Positions 52,751 to 61,985 of a stretch of 64,000 bases of DNA are shown here, piece by piece; the stretch's first letter is position 1; every line of letters starts with the position of its first letter. Source of the stretch: JAJYUU01 sp963822955 (GTDB taxonomy: Bacteria; Actinomycetota; Actinomycetes; Streptosporangiales; Streptosporangiaceae); contig CAWGJS010000007.1 of the NCBI GenBank assembly GCA_963822955.1, positions 744,001 to 808,000 on the forward strand, written 5' to 3'. The notes under the pieces were generated by a model. That model was not told the DNA's origin, ran no database searches, and saw only the letters and a list, made by a program, of their open reading frames with translations. Both the position numbers and the translations under genes were made by a program.

Positions 52751-52792
52751 CCTACGAGAAGTTATCGATCGCCTACGAGAAGTTATCGAGAT
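52751..52792. repeat. 21-bp direct repeat in the gene-poor region
   Basis: Two adjacent copies with 18 identical bases at the start (CCTACGAGAAGTTATCGA). Possibly paired regulator sites; nothing more can be said. Confidence 0.7.
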
Positions 52793-53398
52793 GTCGATGA
52801 TCGTAACACCGCAGGCACCTCGCAGCGGCTGCCGGCCCTGGGGGGACAGCACCGGGGAAGTTGCTGCCATCTTTGCGGGCCTGTCGTGTGGGCTGGGACT
52901 CAGCTGGCTGCGGCCTGGCAGGTCCGGCCCGGAGATGGTCAATTACCGTACCCACGGCCCCCCGGCCCAGAGCTTGTGCTCAGGCCTGCATAGTGCGCCG
53001 CCTGAAGCAAGATGGTCAAACCTGGGGATGGCACTGGGTTGACCTGCCCGATGAACTAGAACAACGAACTCATACCTCGGTGCTCAGGCGAAAACAGCGA
53101 TCTGGGCTCGGCCAGTTGTCTTGCAGTGGCCCCGATGCCGTCCCGACTGAAAGCGAGCGACGTATGCGCCAGTCGCGTAGACACACTGACCGACTGCGAG
53201 CGGTGTGGTGCACCCACTCCGTGCGCCGACATCCTGTGACCCTCCTGAAGGGTGCCTGAGCCCGGTTACTGACACCGTGCGCATCCGTGATCAACGGTGC
53301 ATGTCAGGAGTCCCCGGCCATCCGAACACTCAGCGATATCGCATGCAGAGAGCTATGTGAACGTGAACGGTCATTAGGTAGCGCGCGGATTCGAAAGG

Positions 53399-53440
53399 GC
53401 CTTCGCTCATGCAAATACCAGGGTCGATGTGCACGAAGGC
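53399..53440 (+). promoter_or_regulatory. Inverted repeat about 110 bp before the GT2 gene
   Basis: GCCTTCG (53399-53405) and CGAAGGC (53434-53440) are exact complements; an inner TGCA pair adds four pairs with a bulge. It lies in the probable leader of the glycosyltransferase operon and could be an RNA hairpin or a protein site. Confidence 0.4.
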
Positions 53441-53548
53441 TAGTCGTCTCCCGAGGACCTCCCATGCAGCCAGCCCCGCCGGCATAGTAATTGGTCTTGC
53501 CAGTGACTACGCAGTCAGCGTCGCCCGCGTTCGCCGCAGGGTGGTGTG

Positions 53549-54856
53549 ATGCTGGATCTCATCTACGCGGTGCTCGTGCTGGTGTCGCTCCTGGTGACCG
53601 TGCAGTCCGCGCACACGCTCTACCTGACCCTGTACACGTGGGACCGGCCGCCCGCGGAAGCCAGCGCGCCGGACCACTTCATCCCGCCCCGGCTGTCGTT
53701 CACAGTCATGCTCCCGGCCCGGCATGAAGAGGAGGTCATCCAGGGGACCATCGGCCGCATAGCTCAGTCGAACTATCCGCCGCACCTGATCCAGGTCCTG
53801 GTCATCTGCAGGGCGGATGACCAGGGCACCATCGACAAGGCCGAGGAGAAGATCAGCCAGCTCAAGCGGCATGGACTTCACAACACCGAGATGGTGGTGT
53901 TTCGCGACGATCCTATTAACAAGCCGCATGGCCTGAATGCCGCGCTGCCGCACGCTGCCAAAGACGTCGTTGCGGTCTTTGACGCGGAAGACGACATCCA
54001 TCCAGACATCTTCAATGTCGTCAACACGGTAATGGAGGAAGAGGAGGTCAAGGTCGTACAGGGCGGCGTGCAGCTCATGAACTTCAACTCGTCCTGGTAT
54101 TCCGCGCTGAACGTCCTTGAGTATTTCTTCTGGTTCAAGAGCCGGCTGCATTACCACGCACGTCTCGGCGCGATACCGCTGGGGGGCAATACGGTGTTCT
54201 TCGACCGCGACCTCATCGTCGGGCTCGGCGGATGGGACGAGCACAACCTGACCGAGGACGCCGAGATAGGACTCCGCCTGTCCGCGGCTGGCGAGCGGAT
54301 CCGCGTCGTCTACGACAGCCGCTACGTGACCAGGGAGGAAACCCCGCCGACGCTAGGGCACTTTCTCCGTCAGCGCACCCGCTGGAGCCAGGGATTCCTG
54401 CAGACCCTGCACCAGGGCTCATGGCGGAACCTGGCGACTCGCCGTCAGCGTTTCCTAGCCTTCTACACGCTAGCCTTCCCGCAGGCCCAGGCGCTGCTAG
54501 GTATCTACGTTCTCTTCTCGCTGGGGACGATGTTCTTCTTCAAAGCGCCGGTGCTTGTCGCCCTCATCTCGTTCCTGCCGGTCATGATGCTGCTGGCGTA
54601 CTTCCTGATCTGCACGGTGGGACTGTACGAGTTCACCAGGGCGTACGACATGAAGGTCAATCCCAGCGTGGTTGTCGGCATGGCCATCGCGTGGATTCCC
54701 TACCAGCTGGTCATCGCCTATGCCTCGCTGCGCGCGGTCGGCCGTCAGATGCGCGGCGTCAGCAACTGGGAGAAGACACGCCACATTGGCGCGCATCGCG
54801 AGCAAGTGGCCTACCGCACCGACAGCCTGAGGGAGGCGGGCGACCGTGCCGCCTGA
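53549..54856 (+). CDS. Cellulose synthase-like family 2 glycosyltransferase
   Basis: 435 residues from ATG 53549 (AGGGTGG four bases upstream). Membrane helix 1 is about 3-27. The catalytic domain has DAEDD (145-149, DxD-type metal/UDP site), TEDAEIGLRL (235-244, base) and QRTRW (275-279, QxxRW), the set found in processive BcsA/CESA-type enzymes. Three to four helices (about 300-410) form a transport channel-like C-terminus. No PilZ domain is present. It should make a beta-linked polymer from a UDP sugar across the membrane; which sugar is not shown. First gene of the surface-polymer locus; overlaps the next gene by 11 bases. Confidence 0.88.
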   Translation: MLDLIYAVLVLVSLLVTVQSAHTLYLTLYTWDRPPAEASAPDHFIPPRLSFTVMLPARHEEEVIQGTIGRIAQSNYPPHLIQVLVICRADDQGTIDKAEEKISQLKRHGLHNTEMVVFRDDPINKPHGLNAALPHAAKDVVAVFDAEDDIHPDIFNVVNTVMEEEEVKVVQGGVQLMNFNSSWYSALNVLEYFFWFKSRLHYHARLGAIPLGGNTVFFDRDLIVGLGGWDEHNLTEDAEIGLRLSAAGERIRVVYDSRYVTREETPPTLGHFLRQRTRWSQGFLQTLHQGSWRNLATRRQRFLAFYTLAFPQAQALLGIYVLFSLGTMFFFKAPVLVALISFLPVMMLLAYFLICTVGLYEFTRAYDMKVNPSVVVGMAIAWIPYQLVIAYASLRAVGRQMRGVSNWEKTRHIGAHREQVAYRTDSLREAGDRAA

Positions 54857-56552
54857 CCGCACGGCGGCATCCCCGCGGGTGCTGCACCCACCCGAAGCCC
54901 GCAGCGGCTCGCCGCCGACGCGGGAGGCGGGCGTGCCCACCGCCGCGACCGAGGGCCTGAGGTCGCTTGGCCGCCCGGGGACGATCGCCCTGGTCTTCGC
55001 CCTGCTGAGCGGCCTGCTCACGCACAGCTACCACCTGTTCGATTACCCCCTCTACCAGACTGACGAGGGGATCTACATGGAGCGGGCCTGGGCGGTGATC
55101 CGCGAGCACGGGCTCAGTCCGCAGACCTACGTCTACGACCACGCGCCCGGTGGCTGGATCATGATTGCCGCCTGGGTGTACCTGCTGCCCGGGCATTTCG
55201 AGGCGTTCGGGAATCCGGTGAATAGCGGCCGGGTCCTGATGGTGATCCTGCACGTCGCCAGCACGTTCTTCTTGTTCGAGATCGCTCGGAAGCTTTCCGG
55301 CGGCCTTCTTGCCCCGCTGATCGCGACGTTCTTCTTCAATTTCTCCTTCCTCGCGGTCTACTACCAGCGGATGGCGCTGCTGGACAACATCATGGTCTTC
55401 TGGGTGCTGCTGAGCGTGTACCTGCTGCTGCGCCGCCGAGGACACCTGTTCACCGGTCTGTGGTCGGGTCTTGCCTTCGGCATCTCGGTGATCACTAAGG
55501 AGAACGCGATATTCTTCGCGCCCGCGATCTTCTATCTGCTCTATCGTCAGACCAAGGAGGATTCGAACCGGAGCTTCGCAATAGCATTTTGGCTCATCGG
55601 GGCAAGCGCGCCCATCATCACCTATTTCCTGTACGCCACGCTCAAGGGCGAGCTATTCCCGAAGGATTTTTCCTTCAACCTCAACAAACCTCCGCAAGGT
55701 CACGTCTCGCTGCTGTACGAGATGTGGACCCAGATCCATCGCAACACGGGGACCCTGTTCGCCCGGAACGGCAGCAGCCTGCAGCCCTCCTACCTTTACG
55801 CTGCCTGGCTGCCGAGAGACCCCTTCCTGCTGGTGGTCGGCACCGCGGCGATGGTGATCTGCCTGTGGGTGGGGTGGCGTCAGCGAGAACAGGATCCGGC
55901 CTTCCTGATCGCCGGGGCCCTCGCCTTCGGAATCGCGTTCTACCTGGCCAGAGGCAGCGTCATCCTTGACTTCTACGTCATTCCGCTGATCCCGACGTAC
56001 GCGCTGTGCATCGCCCTCGTCGGGGACCGAATGCTCAAACGGATCCCCATAGCCACGGCAGTGCCGTCGGTCAGCCTGCTCTGCGCGGCGCTCCTGCTCC
56101 TGCCGGGCGGTGGTTATCTGCTGAAGCACGGCCAGCAGGGCCAGTTGCAACTGGCCGACCCGTACCACGTGCCGCAGACCTTCATGCAGCAGCAAGAGAT
56201 CGCGTGGGTACGCCAGAACATCCCGACTAATGCCCGGATCGTTAGCGACGACGATATCTGGGTAGCCCTGCATGACGTCAATCCCGTTTACCCATACGAC
56301 CAGTCGCACTGGAACGCGGCGACGGATCCGCAGGTACGGAACAAGATATTCGGGGGCGGTAACTGGCAGGATATCGACTACATCGTCATGTCAAACGGCA
56401 TGAGGCAGGCAATGGAACTTAATAACGGTGGCACGAGTACTTCCATCGGTCCAGAGGCATACATGCTTTATGCACTTGATTATCATTCGTCGCTCGTGTG
56501 GCATATCCACAGAGGAAATGTCAACCTGTTCATCTACAAGATAGATCATTAA
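54846..56552 (+). CDS. GT39/ArnT-type membrane glycosyltransferase
   Basis: 568 residues. A short Pro/Arg-rich N-terminal part, about ten to twelve membrane helices, and the external TDEGIYMER motif (72-80) whose Asp-Glu is the catalytic site of lipid-sugar-dependent GT39/GT83 enzymes. A C-terminal soluble domain (about 440-568) holds IPTNARIVSDDDIWV. It would transfer a sugar from a polyprenyl carrier to an exported protein or polymer. GTG 54846 overlaps the GT2 gene, so co-translation. GC content falls toward its 3' end. Confidence 0.85.
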   Translation: MPPDRTAASPRVLHPPEARSGSPPTREAGVPTAATEGLRSLGRPGTIALVFALLSGLLTHSYHLFDYPLYQTDEGIYMERAWAVIREHGLSPQTYVYDHAPGGWIMIAAWVYLLPGHFEAFGNPVNSGRVLMVILHVASTFFLFEIARKLSGGLLAPLIATFFFNFSFLAVYYQRMALLDNIMVFWVLLSVYLLLRRRGHLFTGLWSGLAFGISVITKENAIFFAPAIFYLLYRQTKEDSNRSFAIAFWLIGASAPIITYFLYATLKGELFPKDFSFNLNKPPQGHVSLLYEMWTQIHRNTGTLFARNGSSLQPSYLYAAWLPRDPFLLVVGTAAMVICLWVGWRQREQDPAFLIAGALAFGIAFYLARGSVILDFYVIPLIPTYALCIALVGDRMLKRIPIATAVPSVSLLCAALLLLPGGGYLLKHGQQGQLQLADPYHVPQTFMQQQEIAWVRQNIPTNARIVSDDDIWVALHDVNPVYPYDQSHWNAATDPQVRNKIFGGGNWQDIDYIVMSNGMRQAMELNNGGTSTSIGPEAYMLYALDYHSSLVWHIHRGNVNLFIYKIDH

Positions 56553-56571
56553 TCGGCGGAAGGGGGATGTG

Positions 56572-58050
56572 ATGAACGGCAAGCCCGTTGAGAAGGCAAG
56601 GCCAGAGCGCCGCGAGCCTGCAAAAGAACCACCGCGCGGCCCGAAGCGAAGCAGACTTAACTGGAAGCAGCTGCTGGGCGCCGCTGTCGCCCTCCTCATC
56701 GCCTGGCAGCTTTTCCACACATTCATCCAGGGCACCAAGAGTCATACAAGTGCCAGTCACAGCGCCGCACCGGCTAAGTCAGCTGTCCCCACGCCGGCGA
56801 CGCCGACGCCGACGGTCACGCTCGGCGGCCATCGGGTCGCGGCCACGGCCGGTCCTGCCATCGTGCTCAATCCGGGCCTCGTCGCGCCGGGAGCCCAGGT
56901 AGCAGTCGACGGCAGCGGCTTCACGCCCAAAACGGCGGTCGTCGTCTGGCTGCGGACGGGGCACTCCAGCAAGGGCACCGTGGTCGCGCACGGCAAGGCC
57001 GCAGGGAACGGCACCTTTGCGACTAGCTTCTCGATGCCGAGTTCTGGGACCCAGAGTGGCGGGAGCGTCGTCGCTGAGGACAGCAGCGACGGCAAGACAG
57101 CCACCGCCAACCTGGTGACCGCCGGCGGCGTCGCGACGGCCAAGATCGTCGGAAAGGATGCCGGACACCCCGGCCAGAAGGTCACGGTGACGGCGACAGG
57201 ATTCGGACCCGGCGAAAAAGTCAACGTGTACTGGGGGCGCGTGAGCGGAACGCCCGCGGCCACGGAGACCGCTAACCCTGCCGGCGGCATCGGCCCTACC
57301 AGCATTCCGGTCGGCGTGGCGCCGGTAGGAAACACGACGCTGGTCCTGGTCGGCATGAAGACGCACACGACGGCCACGGTTCCCTACCTGATGTTGGGCC
57401 TGTATCCGTCGACCGCCATGCATCCGTATGCCATCAGAGCGGGACATTCGGTGACCTTCACCGGCAACGGCTTTGCGCCGAGCGAGCAGGTTCTCATCTA
57501 CCTCAATGGCTCAGGCGGTGTACCTGCCCTCACAACTACCGCCAGCAGCACCGGCGGCTTCTCTGTCAACTTCGTCGTGCCATTCGGGCTCAAGGGCAGG
57601 CAGTCTCTGACCGCGATTGGCAACGAGAGCCGTGCGTCTGCGCATAACGGCTTCCTCGTGATGCCTTACATGCCCTCTGTTCAGGGCAGCACGTACGGCG
57701 CCCTGCCCGGCACGACCATCTCGTTCTACGCCAAGGGCTTCGCCGCGAACGAGGTCGTCCTGGTCTACACAGACGGCAAGCTGGTGACGGCGTTCCGGGT
57801 GGACAGCCAGGGCAGCGCTTCCGCCGCTGGGAGTTACGTGGTTCCGAGCGGAGTAGCTAACGCCATCTACTTCAAGCTGGTCGGGCAGCAGAGCGGCGGC
57901 GCGGGGACCGCGAAGGTCGGGATCGAGCCCGGCGGGTCGGCCTCGGTTCCGCCGCAGAAGCCGTACGTGCTGCCGCCAAGCCTCGGCGGCAAGCCCCCGG
58001 CGACCCATTCGCCCGGACCATCGTCAGGGGGCGCGTCGTCGAAGCCGTAG
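56572..58050 (+). CDS. Membrane-anchored protein with repeated Ig-like (IPT/TIG-like) modules
   Basis: 492 residues from ATG 56572. Basic cytoplasmic tail, one anchor helix (about 34-50), then a P/T-rich linker and about four to five Ig-like repeats of the form GxGFxPxExVxVxW (DGSGFTPKTAVVVWLRTG, ATGFGPGEKVNVYWG, TGNGFAPSEQVLIYLNG, AKGFAANEVVLVYTDG). Ends in a P/S/G-rich tail. Likely a surface scaffold or polymer-binding protein. Follows the GT39 gene by 19 bp. Confidence 0.8.
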   Translation: MNGKPVEKARPERREPAKEPPRGPKRSRLNWKQLLGAAVALLIAWQLFHTFIQGTKSHTSASHSAAPAKSAVPTPATPTPTVTLGGHRVAATAGPAIVLNPGLVAPGAQVAVDGSGFTPKTAVVVWLRTGHSSKGTVVAHGKAAGNGTFATSFSMPSSGTQSGGSVVAEDSSDGKTATANLVTAGGVATAKIVGKDAGHPGQKVTVTATGFGPGEKVNVYWGRVSGTPAATETANPAGGIGPTSIPVGVAPVGNTTLVLVGMKTHTTATVPYLMLGLYPSTAMHPYAIRAGHSVTFTGNGFAPSEQVLIYLNGSGGVPALTTTASSTGGFSVNFVVPFGLKGRQSLTAIGNESRASAHNGFLVMPYMPSVQGSTYGALPGTTISFYAKGFAANEVVLVYTDGKLVTAFRVDSQGSASAAGSYVVPSGVANAIYFKLVGQQSGGAGTAKVGIEPGGSASVPPQKPYVLPPSLGGKPPATHSPGPSSGGASSKP

Positions 58051-58129
58051 CCCGGGCGGCCGTGTCGCACTCCTGCGACCTAGCGTGGAAGGGGACCGGA
58101 CATCGATCCATCAGACACGGAGAGCCCAG

Positions 58130-58618
58130 ATGAAGAAAGTCTTCGGCCCGCATACCCGGCAGGTGCTCGAAGTCCTGGCCCGACTGCGGAGCCTGTCGCC
58201 GGGGGATGTGGACCTGGTGACGGTCGCCTGGAAGCATGCCAGCGCCGTGGAGCGGGCCGAAGCCTGGGCACAACTGCACCGCGCCACGTCACGAGACGAG
58301 CGGTACCCGATCCTGGCGGCCGCCGCAGCCGGCCGCCGGACAGCCATGGACACCGCACGAAACCTTAACCGGACAGACTGGGCATTCTGGGCAGCGGCCT
58401 GGGACGCATCGGCGGCAGTCGCAGCTGGCGACGTGATCGGCAGCTACTTCGAGGTCCTAGCCGCCCCGGTGGCTGAGGTCATGCCATCTCTGGCCGAGGG
58501 CGAGGCCAGCGCCCAGAGCCCCGCACGCGTCCCATCACCCAGGTCGCAGCACGACTCCGTGGCGCCAGCGGGGCCGTCGTCGGTGCCGAGGGGCCGCTCA
58601 TCACGGGCGACGTCCTGA
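58130..58618 (+). CDS. Conserved-looking protein of unknown function
   Basis: 162 residues from ATG 58130 (GGAG upstream); a longer frame to 58085 is less likely. Helical, begins MKKVFGPHTRQVLEVLARLR, with WAFWAAAWDASAAVAAGDVIG in the middle and a disordered S/P-rich end. No domain recognised, no signal or membrane segment. Lies between the Ig-like gene and the two-component pair, on the same strand. Confidence 0.5.
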   Translation: MKKVFGPHTRQVLEVLARLRSLSPGDVDLVTVAWKHASAVERAEAWAQLHRATSRDERYPILAAAAAGRRTAMDTARNLNRTDWAFWAAAWDASAAVAAGDVIGSYFEVLAAPVAEVMPSLAEGEASAQSPARVPSPRSQHDSVAPAGPSSVPRGRSSRATS

Positions 58619-58700
58619 TGGAGACATCACTGCCCGGTGCAGGCTCGACGGCGTTCCGGGCAGGTGTGCACATTCCCGGCGTCAGTGACAAAATGTAACC

Positions 58701-59783
58701 ATGAAGACACAGTTCCGCCAGTTCTTCGAGTCCTCCCCAGATGCTCTGCTGGTCGTGGACTCTGTGGGACGGATCCGCCAGGCAAATGCGCAGGCGGAGT
58801 CCCTGTTTGGCTACCGGCACGAGCAGGTGCACGGCGAGCTGGCACAGACGCTGTTCCCTGGTCAGCAGGTGACCTGGTCTCCGCCTGCCAGCCCGCCCGA
58901 GCAGCGGCGGCCGACTGGACGGCACCTGGAGCTGGTGGGCAGGCGCAGTGACCGCAGCCAGTTCCCGGCCGATGTCGCCGTCATCCCGATACAGACCGCG
59001 GAAGGTCCTGAGACCCTCGTCAGCATCAAGGACCTGTCCGACGCGCAGCGCGCACAGTTCGCCCTCGAGCTGGGCCTGGATGTCCTGCAGTCCGCCGAGC
59101 GGGACGAGCAGGCCCTGCTGGGGCACCTCCTCCGCGCACTCGAGCAGGAGCGCGCCCGCATTGCCGCAGATATTCATGACGACACGATCCAGATACTCAG
59201 CGCGGCGAACCTGCGGCTGCAGCAGCTTCGCCACCGCCTGCAGCATCCCGAGGATCTCCAGATTCTGGACAAGCTTGAGGAAACGCTGACCCTCTCGCTT
59301 GGCCGCCTGCGCCAGCTCATTTTCGACCTGAGGCCGTCAACCCTGGAGCAAGGCAGCGTCGCCGACGCCGTGCGGGCTTATCTCGAGGAGATGAGGTCCG
59401 ATATTGGCATCGACTACCGGGTAGAAGGCACTTGCCGTTCGCATATCCCGGCCAGTACCGGCACGCTGATCTACCGAACGGTCCAGGAAGCGCTCGTCAA
59501 CGTCCGTAAGCACGCCAGGGCCAAGACGGTCCGCGTCCAGTTCCTTGACATCTCCGAGGGCTGCCTGACGCGGATCTCCGACGATGGCGTCGGTTACAGC
59601 CCGGCCGAGGTGGAGGACCAGCCAGGTCACCTTGGCTTGACCCTCATGCGGGAGCGGGCCGAGCTGGCCGGAGGCTGGTGCCGGATCGAGAGCACACCAG
59701 GCAGCGGCACTGTCGTGGAGTTCTGGGTACCGTTCGAGAATCCCCCTGAGCAACCGGGGGTGGGCCGTGAGCGCGCCGCCTGA
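58701..59783 (+). CDS. PAS domain sensor histidine kinase
   Basis: 360 residues, cytoplasmic. PAS domain (about 5-115: FFESSPDALLVVDSVGRIRQ, ESLFGY), then HisKA_3 with phospho-His in RARIAADIHDDTIQIL (about 151-166) and an HATPase with EALVNVRKHARA and GVGYSP. No membrane helix, so it senses an internal or redox/ligand signal. ATG 58701 has no visible ribosome site. Its end overlaps the response regulator by 17 bases. Confidence 0.9.
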   Translation: MKTQFRQFFESSPDALLVVDSVGRIRQANAQAESLFGYRHEQVHGELAQTLFPGQQVTWSPPASPPEQRRPTGRHLELVGRRSDRSQFPADVAVIPIQTAEGPETLVSIKDLSDAQRAQFALELGLDVLQSAERDEQALLGHLLRALEQERARIAADIHDDTIQILSAANLRLQQLRHRLQHPEDLQILDKLEETLTLSLGRLRQLIFDLRPSTLEQGSVADAVRAYLEEMRSDIGIDYRVEGTCRSHIPASTGTLIYRTVQEALVNVRKHARAKTVRVQFLDISEGCLTRISDDGVGYSPAEVEDQPGHLGLTLMRERAELAGGWCRIESTPGSGTVVEFWVPFENPPEQPGVGRERAA

Positions 59784-60444
59784 CAGCACGGACATGGTCC
59801 GGGTGCTGATCGTGGAAGATCACCCGGTCGTTGCCGAAGGGCTCTCGTCCCTGCTGGAGGATTACCCGGACCTGACAGTCACCGCGATCGCCGGATCCGT
59901 AGCTGAGGCAATAGCCACCACCGAGCGCGTCTCCTTCGACGTCGCCATGGTCGATTTTCATCTACCCGACGGAACCGGGGCCGACGCTGCGGACGGCATC
60001 CGCGCCCGCTCTCCCTCCGCCGCGATCGTGTTCCTGAGCGCCGACGACAGCGACACGCGGCTGCTGACCGCGATCGAGGCCGGTGCTAGCAGCTACCTCC
60101 TCAAGTCGGCGAGCGGCGATGAGATTGTTGAGTCGATCCGCGCGGCGGCCGCTGGCCGCAACCTCATTCCGCCCGCGGCCATCGCCGACGCCCTCGCCCG
60201 AGACCGCGAGGTCGCCCGCGAGCACTCCAGGCAAGCGGAGGTGCTCGCCAGCCTGACGCCCAGGGAGAAGGAAATCCTGGCTCTCATGGCCGAGGGCGCC
60301 GACAACCGGGCCGTCGCGGAGCGCCTCCACATCAGTTACGCCACCGTGCGAACGCACGTCAGATCAATTCTCTCCAAGCTCGGCGCGAGATCTCAGCTCG
60401 ACGCTGTCGCCAAGGCTTCGCAACTGGGTTTCCCAGGTTTATAG
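59767..60444 (+). CDS. LuxR family response regulator
   Basis: 225 residues. Receiver: LIVEDHPVVAEGL, phospho-Asp in VDFHLPDG, and LLKSAS; LuxR helix-turn-helix (LTPREKEILALMAEGADNRA, about 160-215). Start GTG 59767 inside the kinase gene. Followed 87 bp later by the glucanase, which may be one of its targets (inference). Confidence 0.9.
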   Translation: MSAPPDSTDMVRVLIVEDHPVVAEGLSSLLEDYPDLTVTAIAGSVAEAIATTERVSFDVAMVDFHLPDGTGADAADGIRARSPSAAIVFLSADDSDTRLLTAIEAGASSYLLKSASGDEIVESIRAAAAGRNLIPPAAIADALARDREVAREHSRQAEVLASLTPREKEILALMAEGADNRAVAERLHISYATVRTHVRSILSKLGARSQLDAVAKASQLGFPGL

Positions 60445-60531
60445 CCAACGCTTTACCCGCCTGCGGCATGCGTTCTGTCGGCTCTGGGGCAGCCTCACCA
60501 ACGAAGGGCTCACCACCTCAGGGGGACAGCG

Positions 60532-61623
60532 ACGGCCAGGGTACGCGCGAACACCGCGTCTCGGCTGGCCGCTGTCATCGCCTCTATCGCGCTGGCAGCC
60601 GCAGCGGCGGCGGGCTGCAGTGCGCCAAGCATGCAGGAACAGGCGGCGACGGGCTTCCTGTCGAAATACGTTCAGCCAGACGGCCGGGTCGTCCGGCTGG
60701 ACCAGGGCCGGGACACGGTCAGCGAGGGCCAGGCCTACGGCATGCTCCTGGCGGAGGCGCTTGGCCAGGACGGTGTTTTCGACCAGATCTGGAAGTGGAC
60801 CTACGATCACCTGGAGCTCAGCGACGGGCTGTTCGCCTTCCACGCCAATCCGGCGGGGCACATCATCAGCCCCGAGCCCGCCAGCGACGCTGACCTGCTC
60901 ATCGCCTGGGCGCTCTTGCGATATCGCGGGCCTAAGGCCGCTGCCTTTCATCTGGATGGTCACGTGGTCGCGGACGCCATCCTGGCGCACGAGGTGATCT
61001 CGGGCCCCGGCGGCACGCTAGTCCTGACAGCGGGGCCGTGGGCAACTGGACCGTCCGCAACCATCGACCCGAGCTACTGGTCCTTGCCCGCATTTGAGGG
61101 CCTGGCCCGACTCACCGGCAACTCACAGTGGAGCCGCCTGGCAGCTGGTGCGGTCAGTCTCACCCGGACTCTCACCCAGAACGGCCGGCTCCTGCCACCT
61201 GACTGGGCCGTGCTCAGCGCTAATGGGTCCGACGCGGTCGTGCGGCCCGAGCCGGCGCCCAACGGCAGTGCGCCATATGTCCAGTATGGTCCGGACGCCG
61301 AGCGGACAGTTGTCTGGTTTGCGACGTCTTGCGATCCGCAGGCCAGAGCCCTCGCTGCGCGGTGGTGGCTCCTGCTCAGAGTCCATCGTCGTGCCCGCGC
61401 ATTCGCGCTGAGCCTCCGCGGCGCCGTCCTGGACACCGTCAAGGGGCCGCTGCCATTGGTCGCATCGGCCAGCGCCGCGAAGGTGGCCGGAGACGACGCA
61501 GCAGCCCAGCACCTGCTGCAGCTGGCCGCAGGGCAACAGCAGAGCTATCCGACCTACTACGGCGGTGCCTGGGCCGCGCTCGGCTATACCCTCCTGGACA
61601 CCAGGTCGCTGGGAGCCTGCTGA
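60532..61623 (+). CDS. Lipoprotein GH8 glucanase (BcsZ-like)
   Basis: Beta-1,4-glucanase of family 8, the type that trims cellulose in bcs operons. The ATG at 60631 loses the signal; the frame is open upstream to an ACG at 60532, 5 bases after AGGGGGA, giving MARVRANTASRLAAVIASIA and a lipobox AAGC with Cys29. With that start it has 363 residues. TVSEGQAYGMLLAEA holds catalytic Glu65; EPASDADLLIAWALL the conserved Asp119/121; W/Y-rich helices of the (alpha/alpha)6 barrel follow to the end. ACG would be a rare start or a mutated ATG. Confidence 0.85.
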   Translation, partial: TARVRANTASRLAAVIASIALAAAAAAGCSAPSMQEQAATGFLSKYVQPDGRVVRLDQGRDTVSEGQAYGMLLAEALGQDGVFDQIWKWTYDHLELSDGLFAFHANPAGHIISPEPASDADLLIAWALLRYRGPKAAAFHLDGHVVADAILAHEVISGPGGTLVLTAGPWATGPSATIDPSYWSLPAFEGLARLTGNSQWSRLAAGAVSLTRTLTQNGRLLPPDWAVLSANGSDAVVRPEPAPNGSAPYVQYGPDAERTVVWFATSCDPQARALAARWWLLLRVHRRARAFALSLRGAVLDTVKGPLPLVASASAAKVAGDDAAAQHLLQLAAGQQQSYPTYYGGAWAALGYTLLDTRSLGAC

Positions 61624-61985
61624 CCCCAGGGCACTGGTAGCCCTTCGCGTCGACCTTCTCGCTGGCCCCGGCTGGCCAGCGCCTGCTCCTGCTCCTGGCA
61701 GTCCCTGCGCCTACCTCAATTGCGGTAGGCAGGCGTACGCCATTTGATGTGCGCCGAATCCATTCATGCGTACGACGATTTCTGTGTTCCTGCTGCCTAA
61801 GGTTTCTGGGATGACTGCGATCTTCGCCGGGAATCTGGCAACGCACTTATCCGGCCCTCGGCCGGAGGCAGCCCGCGTCAAATGCCGTTCAGATCGCACT
61901 TGCGGACCGCCTTTTGTGTAAGTGAGGCAGAAGAAAGATCTGCCGTGTCCCGCCAGACTCCCCCCGAGACCTGCACAGGAGCTAA
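61624..61985. other. Intergenic region before the GH5 cellulase
   Basis: About 360 bp without a gene. It has two small inverted repeats: GCCTACC/GGTAGGC (61709-61730, 8-base loop) and CCGGCC/GGCCGG (61851-61865). These may end the glucanase transcript and form the cellulase promoter or leader. I found no match to a known riboswitch or to the CebR-type TGGGAGCGCTCCCA site. Confidence 0.5.

Larger units (their letters stand above)
52401..53548. other. 1.1-kb region without a convincing gene
   Basis: Open frames here are short, with no family-like product, no good ribosome site and codon use unlike the neighbours. It holds a 21-bp direct repeat (52751-52792) and a hairpin-forming stretch (53399-53440). 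It must include promoters of the LuxR regulator and the glycosyltransferase operon; a long 5' leader or a degraded element is possible. Confidence 0.6.

Noticed and set aside
61624..61985. c-di-GMP (GEMM) or c-di-AMP riboswitch before the GH5 gene
   Set aside because: A GGTAGGC stretch recalls GEMM, but the rest of the conserved core (GGGCAAACC-type segment, tetraloop receptor) is missing.
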